DNA of 64,000 nt, taken from Antarcticimicrobium sp040365005 (GTDB lineage: Bacteria; Pseudomonadota; Alphaproteobacteria; Rhodobacterales; Rhodobacteraceae). Positions 54,444-63,267 of the stretch are shown here, in pieces (the first letter of the stretch is position 1; every line of letters starts with the position of its first letter). The position numbers and the translations under genes were made by a program. The stretch is from contig NZ_BAABWV010000008.1 in the NCBI RefSeq assembly GCF_040365005.1, positions 1 through 64,000 of the forward strand, written 5' to 3'. The notes beneath the pieces are model-generated. The model was given only the letters and a program-made list of their open reading frames with translations, was not told where the DNA came from and did not search any database.

Positions 54444-55316
54444 CTACTCGGGAAAGACCCGCGTCACGAAATCGCCAAGCCGGGCGTCCAGCCAGTAACG
54501 CGCCTGATCGACCGTCGCCACATAGGCGCTCAGCGCCGGGTCGGTCTGCGGCAGGCTCCGGGCAATGCGCGGCGCGTTCGCATAGCACAGCACGAGGAAG
54601 GCGCCGATCAGCAGGGCGACCGAGAACCCGCGCAGAAATCCGCCGCGACGGACGGGCGCCGCCGGGCCGATGGGAAGGTCACCCACTTCGGCCGCTGCCG
54701 GCATGTCGGATGCGCGCAGGGTCGAGTTGATCTCTTCGATATCAGGCAGCAGTTCGCGGCGCATCGCGGTCTTGGTTTCTTGTGCCTCTGCCTCGGGCTC
54801 TTCGCCGCGGATACGCGTCACGCGGTCGCGCGCCTGACGCGCGCGCTCGGCGCTCTCGTCCGGCTGGCTCTCGTCGAGGCCAAGCTCCGGCTGGCTTTCC
54901 AGCCCGGTGGACTCGGCCGCACGCAGCTCTGCCTCGCGCTCGGCCTCCTGGCGCAGGATCTCCGATATCGCGCTGTCCAACTCCTGCCGAACGGGCTCTG
55001 GCGGTGTCTCGGCCGGTTCCTCCGGGGCCGGGGTGTCCGGCTCTGTGGCGGCCGCCTCGTCATCCTCGGTCGGGGCCGTCTCTGGCTCCGGTTCAGGCTC
55101 AGCTTCGGGTTCTGGCTCGGGGGGCGGTGCGAAATCGGTATCGGCTGGATCGCGCGCCAACGCGTCCTCGGTCTCCGGCAGAATGTCGGGGGCGTCCGGG
55201 GACGCCTGGAACCAGGTGTTCCCGCAGTTCGAGCATTGCACGTCGCGACCCTCGGGCGGGATCACGTCGTCCGGAACCTGATACTGCGCTCCGCAATTCG
55301 GACATGTCAGCCGCAT
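54444..55316 (-). CDS. Zinc-ribbon protein with C-terminal membrane helix
   Basis: 290 residues. Starts MRLTCPNCGAQYQVPDD, with a second CSNC pair at residues 33-36 (MJ0042-type zinc ribbon). A long acidic, Pro/Glu-rich linker follows, then a single membrane helix (GFSVALLIGAFLVLCYANA). Function unknown, perhaps an envelope sensor. GGAGGGA ahead of the ATG. Divergent from ftsE. Confidence 0.85.
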   Translation of the reverse strand: MRLTCPNCGAQYQVPDDVIPPEGRDVQCSNCGNTWFQASPDAPDILPETEDALARDPADTDFAPPPEPEPEAEPEPEPETAPTEDDEAAATEPDTPAPEEPAETPPEPVRQELDSAISEILRQEAEREAELRAAESTGLESQPELGLDESQPDESAERARQARDRVTRIRGEEPEAEAQETKTAMRRELLPDIEEINSTLRASDMPAAAEVGDLPIGPAAPVRRGGFLRGFSVALLIGAFLVLCYANAPRIARSLPQTDPALSAYVATVDQARYWLDARLGDFVTRVFPE

Positions 55317-55495
55317 GGTGTCCCTCCTGGACCAACGAACCCATTGGTTTTTTTCAATCATAGGGCGCAGTTTCGATCTGGGAAAGGGTTGAAACCCCAT
55401 CAAAGCGCGACGACATGCCGACCGCAGGCCCGACCCCATTGAAACTGGCCTCGCGCTGGGGCACAAGTTCATGACACTACCGCAGGGGGCAGGGC

Positions 55496-56173
55496 GTGAT
55501 CGAGCTGGACGATGTCGGCTATAGCTATGGCGGCGGCGAATTGCTGAGCAACGTCTCCGTCAAACTCGCGCCGGGGTCGTTCCATTTCCTCACCGGCCCC
55601 TCGGGGGCGGGCAAGACCACGCTGCTCAAGCTGTGCTATGGCGCGCTGACCCCGACCTCGGGCGTGGTGCGTGCCTTTGAAGGCGACATGCGCGGCCGCG
55701 ACCGGGACCAGATGGCGATGCTGCGCCGCCGGATCGGCGTGGTGCACCAGGATTGCCGCTTTCTCGATCACCTGCCGCTGGCCGACAACATCGCGCTGCC
55801 GCTGATCGTCTCGGGGCGCGACATGGCGCAGGAATCGGCCAACCTCAGGGAGTTGATGTCCTGGGTCGGGCTGACCGAGCGTGCCGATGCGCGCCCGCCG
55901 CAACTCTCGGGGGGCGAGCGTCAGCGCGCCGCGCTGGCCCGCGCGGTGATCCTGTCGCCCGACGTGGTTCTGGCCGACGAACCGACCGGCAACGTGGACT
56001 GGGAAATGTCGATGCGCCTGCTGACCCTGCTGGTGGAGTTGAACAAGATGGGCAAGACCGTGCTGATCGCCAGCCATGACCTCGGGTTGATCCGGGCCGC
56101 GAAAAGCCAGGTGCAGGCCCGCGTGCTGCGGATCGCAAACCGGCGTTTGCAACTGGCGGGGGCGGACCTGTGA
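55496..56173 (+). CDS. ftsE: Cell division ATP-binding protein FtsE
   Basis: 225 residues, GTG start. Walker A GPSGAGKTT, signature LSGGERQRAALARA, Walker B VVLADEPTGNVD. With FtsX it makes an ABC-type machine that controls septal peptidoglycan hydrolases. GTGA overlap with ftsX. Confidence 0.93.
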   Translation: MIELDDVGYSYGGGELLSNVSVKLAPGSFHFLTGPSGAGKTTLLKLCYGALTPTSGVVRAFEGDMRGRDRDQMAMLRRRIGVVHQDCRFLDHLPLADNIALPLIVSGRDMAQESANLRELMSWVGLTERADARPPQLSGGERQRAALARAVILSPDVVLADEPTGNVDWEMSMRLLTLLVELNKMGKTVLIASHDLGLIRAAKSQVQARVLRIANRRLQLAGADL

Positions 56174-57069
56174 GCGGTGGAACCCTGCGCAGCGTGATGC
56201 TCGGCGATGCCCAGGCCGACCGGGTAGTGCCGCCCAGCGGGTTCACCGCGCGGCTGACCCTTTTCGCCTCGGGGGCGATGGCCTTTCTCGCCGTGTTCGC
56301 GCTGGCGCTGTCGCTGGCCTCGGGGCGGCTGGCCGACCGCTGGGCGAGCGAACTGGCCCGCAGCGCCACGCTGCGCATCACCGCGCCCGAGGACCAGGTC
56401 TCGGCCCAGACCTCGGTGGCGCTGACGATCCTGCGCCAGACCCCGGGCGTGGCCCGCGCCCGCGCGCTGAGCGCCGAGGAACAGGCGGCGCTGCTTGCAC
56501 CGTGGTTCGGCCCCGGCCTCGACCTTGCCGCCCTGCCGGTGCCGCAACTGATCGAGGTGATGGAGGATGAACAGGGCTATGATGCCGCCGGGCTGCGGCT
56601 GCGGCTTGCGGCCGAGGTGCCGGGGGCGGTGCTCGACGATCACACCCGCTGGCGCAAGCCGCTGGTCGAGGCCGCCAACAGCCTGCGGCGCCTTGGCTGG
56701 ATCTCGATCCTGCTGATCGGCGGCGCGATGGCGGCGATGATCTCGCTGGCCGCCAACGCGGCGCTGGCCGCAAACGCCCAGGTGATCGAGGTCCTGCGGC
56801 TGGTCGGAGCGCGCGACAGCTACATCGCCGGGGCCTTCGTGCGCCGGTTCACCCTGCGCGCGCTGATCGGCGCCAGCGTCGGCGTGGCGCTGGGGCTGGG
56901 CGGCGTGCTGCTGCTGCCGGCGGCCTCGGACGAGGGCGGCTTTCTCACCGGGCTGGGCTTTCGCGGGCTTGGCTGGCTCTTGCCGCTGCTGATCCCGGTC
57001 CTGGGCGCCGCGGTGGCCTTTGCGGCCACCTGGTCCGCCGCCCGCAGCCGTCTGTCGGAGTTGAGTTGA
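56170..57069 (+). CDS. ftsX: Cell division protein FtsX
   Basis: 299 residues, GTG start. A first helix (about 35-58), an extracytoplasmic domain, and three C-terminal helices, the FtsX layout; EVLRLVGARDSYIAGAFVRRF is the conserved cytoplasmic loop. Overlaps ftsE by 4 nt; its stop shares a base with the plsC ATG. Confidence 0.92.
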   Translation: MSGGTLRSVMLGDAQADRVVPPSGFTARLTLFASGAMAFLAVFALALSLASGRLADRWASELARSATLRITAPEDQVSAQTSVALTILRQTPGVARARALSAEEQAALLAPWFGPGLDLAALPVPQLIEVMEDEQGYDAAGLRLRLAAEVPGAVLDDHTRWRKPLVEAANSLRRLGWISILLIGGAMAAMISLAANAALAANAQVIEVLRLVGARDSYIAGAFVRRFTLRALIGASVGVALGLGGVLLLPAASDEGGFLTGLGFRGLGWLLPLLIPVLGAAVAFAATWSAARSRLSELS

Positions 57070-57782
57070 TGCAATATCTGCGGTCGCTGATCTACGTGAT
57101 CCAGGTCTATATCGCCATGGCGGTGCTGGGCCTGTCCTTTACCCCCTGGGCGATCCTGTCCAAGCGCGGCGCCTTGGTGGCCTGCAAGCTTTACGCTCGC
57201 TATGCCATGTGGTCGGCGCGCTGGATGGTCGGGTTGAAGACCGAGGTGCGCGGCCCGGTGCCGCGGGGCGAGGTGATGGTCGCGGCCAAGCACCAGTCGT
57301 TCTTTGACATCCTGATCATCTTCGAAGCCTTGCCGCACCCGAAGTTCATCATGAAAAAGGAACTGCTCTGGACCCCTTTCATCGGCCTCTATGCCAAGCG
57401 GTTGGGCTGTATCCCGGTTGATCGCGGCAAGCGCGGCGGTGCCATCGCCAAGATGGTCAAGGACGTGGCGAAAGAGTTCGACGAGCCAGGGCAACTGGTC
57501 ATCTATCCGCAGGGCACCCGTGTCGCGCCGGGGGCGCAGACCCCCTACAAGGTGGGCTCGGCCGTGCTTTACGAGGGCACCGGCTATCCCTGTGTTCCGG
57601 TGGCCACCAACGCCGGGCTGTTCTGGCCGCGCACCGGCATCCTGCGCAAACCGGGCACCGCCGTGGTCGAATTCCTCGATCCGATCCCGCCAGGCGAGGA
57701 GCGCAAGGCGTTCATGGCGCGGCTGGAAAGCGAAATCGAAGGCCGCTCCGACGCGCTGATGCGCGAGGCGCAGGGGGGCTGA
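57069..57782 (+). CDS. plsC: 1-acyl-sn-glycerol-3-phosphate acyltransferase
   Basis: 237 residues. HxxxxD catalytic motif KHQSFFD and phosphate-binding YPQGTR (commonly EGTR), with an N-terminal hydrophobic segment. Adds the second acyl chain to make phosphatidic acid. TGATG overlap with ftsX; 4 nt to the next gene. Confidence 0.92.
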   Translation: MQYLRSLIYVIQVYIAMAVLGLSFTPWAILSKRGALVACKLYARYAMWSARWMVGLKTEVRGPVPRGEVMVAAKHQSFFDILIIFEALPHPKFIMKKELLWTPFIGLYAKRLGCIPVDRGKRGGAIAKMVKDVAKEFDEPGQLVIYPQGTRVAPGAQTPYKVGSAVLYEGTGYPCVPVATNAGLFWPRTGILRKPGTAVVEFLDPIPPGEERKAFMARLESEIEGRSDALMREAQGG

Positions 57783-57786
57783 CGCG

Positions 57787-58392
57787 GTGGACTATGTCGA
57801 CAGCATCGAGGCACTGGAGGCGCTTTACGGCGCACCGTCCCCGGCGGCCTTGAGCAAGGTGGCGCGGCGGCTCACGCTGCTGTACCGGCGCTGGATCATG
57901 TCCTCGAAGCTCTGCATTCTTTCCACCGTCGGCCCGGAGGGCACCGATGCCAGCCCGCGTGGCGACGACGGCCCAGTGGTGCAGGTACTGGACCCCGGCA
58001 CGCTGGCGCTGCCGGACTGGCGCGGCAACAACCGGCTCGACAGCCTTCGCAATATCCTGCGCGATGACCGGGTCTCGCTGATGTTCCTCGTGCCGGGGTC
58101 CAATAACGTGGTGCGGGTCAACGGCACCGCGCGGATCACCACCGATGCCGATCTGCGCGCCCGGTTCGAGAAATGGGGGCGCCAGCCCGCCACGGTGATC
58201 GTGATCGCCATTGACGAGGTCTATGCCCAATGCGCGCGGGCGCTGATGCGGGCCGGGACATGGGCCAGCGGCGACGAGAGCGCGGACCTTCCCACCATGG
58301 GACAGATCTTGGCCGAGATGACCGAAGGGGCCGAGGGCGGCGCCCCCTATGACGCGGCATGGGGCGCGCGGGCGGCCAAGACCCTGTGGTAA
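57787..58392 (+). CDS. Pyridoxamine 5'-phosphate oxidase-family flavoprotein
   Basis: 201 residues, GTG start. Split-barrel FMN fold: SSKLCILSTVGPEGTDASPRG, LPDWRGNNRLDSLRNI and VNGTARITTDADL. This subgroup is a PPOX-like protein of unknown substrate, not PdxH. Co-directional with plsC, 4 nt apart. Confidence 0.85.
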   Translation: MDYVDSIEALEALYGAPSPAALSKVARRLTLLYRRWIMSSKLCILSTVGPEGTDASPRGDDGPVVQVLDPGTLALPDWRGNNRLDSLRNILRDDRVSLMFLVPGSNNVVRVNGTARITTDADLRARFEKWGRQPATVIVIAIDEVYAQCARALMRAGTWASGDESADLPTMGQILAEMTEGAEGGAPYDAAWGARAAKTLW

Positions 58393-58412
58393 GGGCTCAA
58401 CGTGGTAAGGGC

Positions 58413-59249
58413 TTAACCGGGGGGCGACCGGTCCTTGTCGCTAGGCCCCTCTCGCGTCAGCCGTGACCAGATCCGGTGCAGGGTGGGGGTGTCCAACCGC
58501 AGGCCCAGCTCATGCGTCAGCCGTGACAGGGCCTCCGGGTCGTCTAGGGTGGTTTTCTCGATCCCGTTTGCGTCTTCGCGGGTCACGGCGCGGTCAAAGA
58601 CGCCGATCCGGGTCTCGCCGTCGAAACCGGCCAGCATCAGGTGGTTTGGGAATGGCATCGCCTCCCAATGGGCACAGATGAAATTGGCCGCCTCGATATC
58701 CGCCTTGCCCACATGGGCGTCGTCGAACCCGTAAAGCGGAAACCATTCCGCCTCGGTCTGCTTGTCGAGCACGCGCTCGCCGGTCTTGTCGTCGTGCCAG
58801 AGCCGGTAGGTGCCGTTCGGGGCCGGCTGCTCGGCCCCGGTGTCGAGGCGCAGCGGGGTCAGCGCCCCCGGCCCACCGTAACCGGCATCGACCAGGAAAA
58901 CCCCCTCGGGCAACGTGACCTCCATCATCAGGTGGCTGCGTGGCCCGCCTTCGGGTGCGCCCTTGCGCACACGGGCAAGGCGCCGGCGGCTGTCGAATCC
59001 CAGCGCAATCAGTGCGGCATGAAGCAAGGCATTGAGTTCAAAACAATAACCGCCGCGGCCCCGGTGCAGGACCTTGTCGCGGATCGCCGCCATGTCGAGA
59101 TCGGGCAGGCGGCCGAGATAGGGGTCGATGGCCTCGAAGGGGAGCGCGCGCAACTGCGCCCTCTGCAGATCGCGCAGCCCCTGCGCGGTGACCGGCACCG
59201 GGTCCAGCCCGAGACGGTCGAGATAGGCGGTCAGGTCGAATCCGGTCAT
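58413..59249 (-). CDS. Arylamine N-acetyltransferase
   Basis: 278 residues. Catalytic triad C69 (RGGYCFE), H106 (RSHLMM) and D121 (VDAGYGG) is complete. Transfers acetyl groups from acetyl-CoA to arylamines or hydrazines. Stands alone, convergent with the PPOX gene and upstream of lpdA's end. Confidence 0.93.
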   Translation of the reverse strand: MTGFDLTAYLDRLGLDPVPVTAQGLRDLQRAQLRALPFEAIDPYLGRLPDLDMAAIRDKVLHRGRGGYCFELNALLHAALIALGFDSRRRLARVRKGAPEGGPRSHLMMEVTLPEGVFLVDAGYGGPGALTPLRLDTGAEQPAPNGTYRLWHDDKTGERVLDKQTEAEWFPLYGFDDAHVGKADIEAANFICAHWEAMPFPNHLMLAGFDGETRIGVFDRAVTREDANGIEKTTLDDPEALSRLTHELGLRLDTPTLHRIWSRLTREGPSDKDRSPPG

Positions 59250-59329
59250 GGCGGTCCCTCCGCGCCGGTGGTGCGCCAGTGCGCGGAGCCGGTCAAGCGG
59301 GCGGCGCGGGGGCGCCGCCCGGCGAGGGG

Positions 59330-60718
59330 TCAGCTGTGGATCGCGCCGTCGCCACAGGCGAGCGCCGCTTCGCGCACGGCCTCGGAATAGGTCGGGTGCG
59401 CGTGGCAGGTCAGGGCGAGGTCCTCGGCCGAGGCGCCGAATTCCATCGCGACGCAGATCTCGTGGATCAGGTCGCCCGCCGACGGGCCGATGATATGGGC
59501 GCCGAGGATGCGGTCGGTGTCCTTGTCGGCGAGGATCTTGACGAAACCATCGGCAGCGAAATTGGCCTTGGCGCGGCCGTTGCCCATGAAGCTGAACTTG
59601 CCGACCTTGTAGTTACGTCCCTGATCTTTCAGGCTTTCTTCGGTCTCGCCCACGTTGGCGACCTCGGGGGCGGTGTAGATCACGCCGGGGATCACGCCAT
59701 AGTTCACATGCCCGTGCCGGCCCGCGACCTGCTCGGCCACGGCCATGCCCTCGTCCTCGGCCTTGTGCGCCAGCATCGGGCCGTCGATCACGTCGCCGAT
59801 GGCGTAGATGCCCTTGACGTTGGTCTGCCAGTCCTTGCCGACTTTGACCTGTCCGCGCGGTGACATCTCGACGCCGAGCGCGTCGAGGCCGAGCCCGTCG
59901 GTATAGGGTTTGCGGCCGGTGGCGACCAGAACGGCGTCGGCGTCGATCACGTGTTCGCTGTCATCCTTGCGCAGCTTGTAGGTGACTTTCGCCTTGGTCT
60001 TGGTTGCCTCGGTCTTTTGCACGGCGGCGCCCATGATGAATTTAAGTCCCTGTTTTTTCAGGGTTCTCTGGAAGGTTTTCTGAACCTCGCCATCCATGCC
60101 GGGGGTGACGACATCGAGGAATTCGATCACCGTCACCTCGGACCCGAGGCGGGAATAGACGCTGCCGAGTTCCAGCCCGATGACGCCGGCGCCGATCACC
60201 ACCAGTTTCTTCGGCACCTTGTTCAGGGTCAGCGCGCCGGTGGAGGTGACGACGACCTTTTCATCGACCTCGACGCCGGGCAGAGAGGCGGATTCCGACC
60301 CGGTGGCGACGATGATGTTCTTGGCCTCGTGGACCTCGTCCCCGACCTTGACCTTGCCGGCCTCGGGGATGGTGCCCCAGCCCTGAATCCAGTCTACCTT
60401 GTTCTTTTTGAACAGGAATTCGACGCCCTTGGTATTGGTCTCGACGACCTCGTCCTTGTAGGCGAGCATCTGTTTCCAGTCGACCGAGGGCGATTTCCCC
60501 TTGAGTCCCATCTTGGCAAAGTTGGTCTCGGCCTCGTGCAGTTGATGCGAGGCGTGCAGCAGCGCCTTGGAGGGCATGCAGCCGACGTTCAGGCAGGTGC
60601 CGCCGAGCGCGCCGCGCCCTTCGACGCAGGCGGTCTTCAGGCCGAGCTGGGCGCAGCGGATCGCGCAGACATAGCCGCCGGGGCCGCCGCCGATGATGAT
60701 CACGTCATAATTTGCCAT
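59330..60718 (-). CDS. lpdA: Dihydrolipoamide dehydrogenase (E3)
   Basis: 462 residues. FAD motif VIIIGGGPGGYVCAI, redox-active pair C42/C47 (GGTCLNVGCMPSK), NAD domain VIGAGVIGLELG, and C-terminal HAHPTYSE with the catalytic His. Reoxidises the lipoyl groups of 2-oxoglutarate dehydrogenase, whose E2 and E1 lie upstream on this strand. Confidence 0.96.
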   Translation of the reverse strand: MANYDVIIIGGGPGGYVCAIRCAQLGLKTACVEGRGALGGTCLNVGCMPSKALLHASHQLHEAETNFAKMGLKGKSPSVDWKQMLAYKDEVVETNTKGVEFLFKKNKVDWIQGWGTIPEAGKVKVGDEVHEAKNIIVATGSESASLPGVEVDEKVVVTSTGALTLNKVPKKLVVIGAGVIGLELGSVYSRLGSEVTVIEFLDVVTPGMDGEVQKTFQRTLKKQGLKFIMGAAVQKTEATKTKAKVTYKLRKDDSEHVIDADAVLVATGRKPYTDGLGLDALGVEMSPRGQVKVGKDWQTNVKGIYAIGDVIDGPMLAHKAEDEGMAVAEQVAGRHGHVNYGVIPGVIYTAPEVANVGETEESLKDQGRNYKVGKFSFMGNGRAKANFAADGFVKILADKDTDRILGAHIIGPSAGDLIHEICVAMEFGASAEDLALTCHAHPTYSEAVREAALACGDGAIHS

Positions 60719-60733
60719 CTTTGGTCTCCTGTT

Positions 60734-60831
60734 CCGTTTTGTACGGAATTGGGCGCGTTCCGTACGTTTTCAGGGGGGCGTTCCAGCGGCACTTCGGCCG
60801 GTTTGGGGAGTTTTCGCCCGGTTTTGTACAA
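60734..60831 (-). repeat. Three GTAC-centred motifs upstream of lpdA
   Basis: On the minus strand GTACAAAACGG (60744-60734), GTACGGAACGC (60765-60755) and a 27-bp copy of the repeat at 31487 (60831-60805, TTGTACAAAACCGGGCG then AAAACTCCCC) lie between lpdA and the MAPEG gene. They share GTACRRAAC. Possible operator array. Confidence 0.55.
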
Positions 60832-60844
60832 ATCGTGTTCCCGC

Positions 60845-61234
60845 TCATACCATCGCCGCCAGAAGCATCAAGCCGGTGGCCAGGAATCCGACCGACCAGA
60901 TCAACGATCGGCCGGGGGACCAGCCGAAGGCATAGGCCGGGACGTAGAGGATGCGGGCGGCGAGATAGGTCCAGCCGCAGGCGGCGGTGAACGGGGTGGA
61001 CTGGTTCGAGAGGGTGGTGACGCCGACTGCGATGGAGAACAGGATCAGCCCCTCGAAATGGTTGCTGAGCGCCCGTTGCAACCGCCCCGCCGTGCCGGTG
61101 AGTTGCCGTGGCGCGTCGCGGGGGGAGAGGGCGTATCCGCTGCCCACCTGCCTCTGTGCCGCCACCGAGTAGAGGAGGAACTGGACCACCTGGAGCAGGG
61201 CGGCGAGGGTGAGGGCGGTGAGTTCGGGGGTCAT
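60845..61234 (-). CDS. MAPEG-family membrane protein
   Basis: 129 residues, four hydrophobic helices. NHFEGLILFSIAV and AARILYVPAYAFGWSPGRSLIW match the bacterial MAPEG (eicosanoid/glutathione-type) family. Function unknown. Overlaps the end of the upstream zinc-ribbon gene by 4 nt. Confidence 0.85.
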   Translation of the reverse strand: MTPELTALTLAALLQVVQFLLYSVAAQRQVGSGYALSPRDAPRQLTGTAGRLQRALSNHFEGLILFSIAVGVTTLSNQSTPFTAACGWTYLAARILYVPAYAFGWSPGRSLIWSVGFLATGLMLLAAMV

Positions 61235-61635
61235 TTGTTGAGAATGCCGTTTGGGTCATGAAAGCGTTTTTCGTTGTGACCGCACTCAGGGTTATCACAA
61301 GCCATCAACCACTCTTGGACTCCTTTGGTCGCTAAAAGGCGGCTTCTGGGGGCGGATTTCTTGATCAACTGCATTTTGCCTTTGCGACAAACCGGACAAC
61401 GATCACCTGTCGTCGCTTCCAAAAGTTTGTCTTCAAGCCTTCTAATTTTTTCGTCTTTCTCGGCGAGCGTGAGTTTCGCTTCCGTAAGAGCCAGTTTGGC
61501 GTCTGCCAGAGCTTCCGTTAATTCAGCGATCTTTAGTTTGAACTCGCCTTCATTCGTGGCGCGATCAAGGTCGCGGAGTTGTTTTACGAGGCCCAATGCT
61601 TGGTTTGCGGCAGTCAATCCGGTCATCAAGTCCAT
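61231..61635 (-). CDS. Coiled-coil protein with C-terminal zinc ribbon, unrecognised
   Basis: 134 residues. Residues 30-75 are a Glu/Lys/Leu coiled coil (LTEALADAKLALTEAKLTL), followed by CPVC and CDNPECGH, a likely zinc ribbon. Codon use is less G/C-rich than the suc genes around it, and a REP-like repeat lies just upstream. Start has GAGGT ahead. Likely acquired. Confidence 0.75.
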   Translation of the reverse strand: MDLMTGLTAANQALGLVKQLRDLDRATNEGEFKLKIAELTEALADAKLALTEAKLTLAEKDEKIRRLEDKLLEATTGDRCPVCRKGKMQLIKKSAPRSRLLATKGVQEWLMACDNPECGHNEKRFHDPNGILNK

Positions 61636-61666
61636 TCGGTTACCTCGTTTTCTCTTTTTCCGAGGT

Positions 61667-61731
61667 GGCGGGCTGAAGCCCGCCCAACGCCCGGCTTACG
61701 GGACAGTTGTAGGCCGGGCTTCAGCCCGGCC
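61667..61731. repeat. REP/REPIN-like pair of inverted palindromes
   Basis: GGCGGGCT-GA-AGCCCGCC (61667-61684) and, in opposite orientation, GGCCGGGCT-TC-AGCCCGGCC (61712-61731, 9-bp stem). The cores are the same palindrome family and face each other, as in REPIN or BIME elements. Confidence 0.7.
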
Positions 61732-61737
61732 CGGGTA

Positions 61738-63261
61738 TCAAAGATCCATCAGCAACCGGCGCGGGTCTTCCAGCGCTTCCTTGACCCGCACGAGGAAGGT
61801 CACGGCGCCCTTGCCGTCGACGATGCGGTGATCGTAGGACAGCGCCAGGTACATCATCGGGCGGATCTTGATCTCGCCGTTGATGACCATCGGGCGGTCC
61901 TGGATCTTGTGCATTCCGAGGATGCCCGACTGCGGCGGGTTGAGGATCGGCGAGGACATCAGCGAGCCGTAGACACCACCGTTGGAGATGGTGAAGGTGC
62001 CGCCCTGCATTTCCGCCATCGACAGCTTGCCGTCACGGGCGCGCTTGCCCTTTTCGGCGATCGCCTTTTCGATTTCGGCAAAGGACATCGCATCGGCGTC
62101 GCGGATCACCGGGACAACCAGACCCTGCGGCGTGCCGGCGGCGACGCCCATGTGGACGAAGTTCTTGTAGACGATGTCGGTGCCGTCGATCTCGGCGTTG
62201 ACCTCGGGCACCTCTTTCAGCGCGTGGCAGCAGGCCTTGGTGAAGAAGGACATGAAGCCGAGGCGCACGCCGTGCTTCTTCTCGAACTGTTCCTTGTACT
62301 GGTTCCGCAGCGCCATCACCTCGGTCATGTCCACCTCGTTGTAGGTGGTCAGGATCGCGGCGGCGTTCTGGGCGTCCTTGAGGCGGCGGGCGATGGTCTG
62401 GCGCAGGCGGGTCATCTTGACCCGTTCCTCGCGCACGGCATCCTCGGCCGGGCTGGCGGCGCGGGGCGCCTGTGCCGGGGCCGCCGCCGGGGCAGGGGCC
62501 GGTTTGGCGGCGCCGGCGGCCAGCGCCTTTTGCACGTCGTCCTTCATGATGCGGCCGTCGCGGCCGGTGCCGGTGACCTGGTCGGCGCTGAGCCCGGCCT
62601 CGGCCATCGCCTTTTCGGCGGAGGGGGCGTTGGCGACGTCCTTGCCGGTGGTCGCGGCCGGAGCAGCGGCGGCGGCCGGGGCGGCAGCGGGGGCCGCGGC
62701 GACACCGGCGGCGGAGCCGGAGATCACGCCGAGCTTGGCGCTGGCCTCGACCGTGGCGCCCTCGGGGGCGAGGATCTCGGCGAGCACGCCGGCGGCGGGG
62801 GCGGGCACCTCGACCGAGACCTTGTCGGTCTCGAGTTCACAGAGCATCTCGTCCTGGGCGACGCTGTCGCCGACCTTCTTGAACCAGGTCGAGACGGTGG
62901 CCTCGGTCACGCTTTCGCCCAGGGTGGGGACCATGACGTCGACGCTGTCGCCGCCCGATTGCGCCGGTTCGGCGGCGGGGGCCGCCTCTGCCTTGGCAGC
63001 GGGCTGGGCGGCGGCGGCTGCGCCGGCCTCGGCGATGGTGGCCAGCAGCGCGTTGACGCCGACGGTTTCGCCCTCGGCGGCGACGACCTCGCCCAGGGTG
63101 CCGGCGGCGGGGCTGGGCACCTCGACGGTGACCTTGTCGGTCTCAAGCTCGCACAGCATCTCGTCCACGGCGACGGCATCGCCCGGCTTCTTGAACCAGG
63201 TGGCGACCGTAGCCTCGGTGACGGATTCGCCTAGCGTGGGGACTCGCACTTCGGTTGTCAT
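61738..63261 (-). CDS. sucB: 2-oxoglutarate dehydrogenase E2 (dihydrolipoamide succinyltransferase)
   Basis: 507 residues, longer than the usual E2o because it has two lipoyl domains: lysines K43 and K147, both in ELETDKV. Ala/Pro linkers, a peripheral-subunit-binding domain (AMAEAGLSADQVTGTGRDG), and the catalytic domain with SYDHRIVDG follow. Moves the succinyl group to CoA. sucA ends 6 nt upstream. Confidence 0.95.
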   Translation of the reverse strand: MTTEVRVPTLGESVTEATVATWFKKPGDAVAVDEMLCELETDKVTVEVPSPAAGTLGEVVAAEGETVGVNALLATIAEAGAAAAAQPAAKAEAAPAAEPAQSGGDSVDVMVPTLGESVTEATVSTWFKKVGDSVAQDEMLCELETDKVSVEVPAPAAGVLAEILAPEGATVEASAKLGVISGSAAGVAAAPAAAPAAAAAPAATTGKDVANAPSAEKAMAEAGLSADQVTGTGRDGRIMKDDVQKALAAGAAKPAPAPAAAPAQAPRAASPAEDAVREERVKMTRLRQTIARRLKDAQNAAAILTTYNEVDMTEVMALRNQYKEQFEKKHGVRLGFMSFFTKACCHALKEVPEVNAEIDGTDIVYKNFVHMGVAAGTPQGLVVPVIRDADAMSFAEIEKAIAEKGKRARDGKLSMAEMQGGTFTISNGGVYGSLMSSPILNPPQSGILGMHKIQDRPMVINGEIKIRPMMYLALSYDHRIVDGKGAVTFLVRVKEALEDPRRLLMDL

Positions 63262-63267
63262 GTTGGG

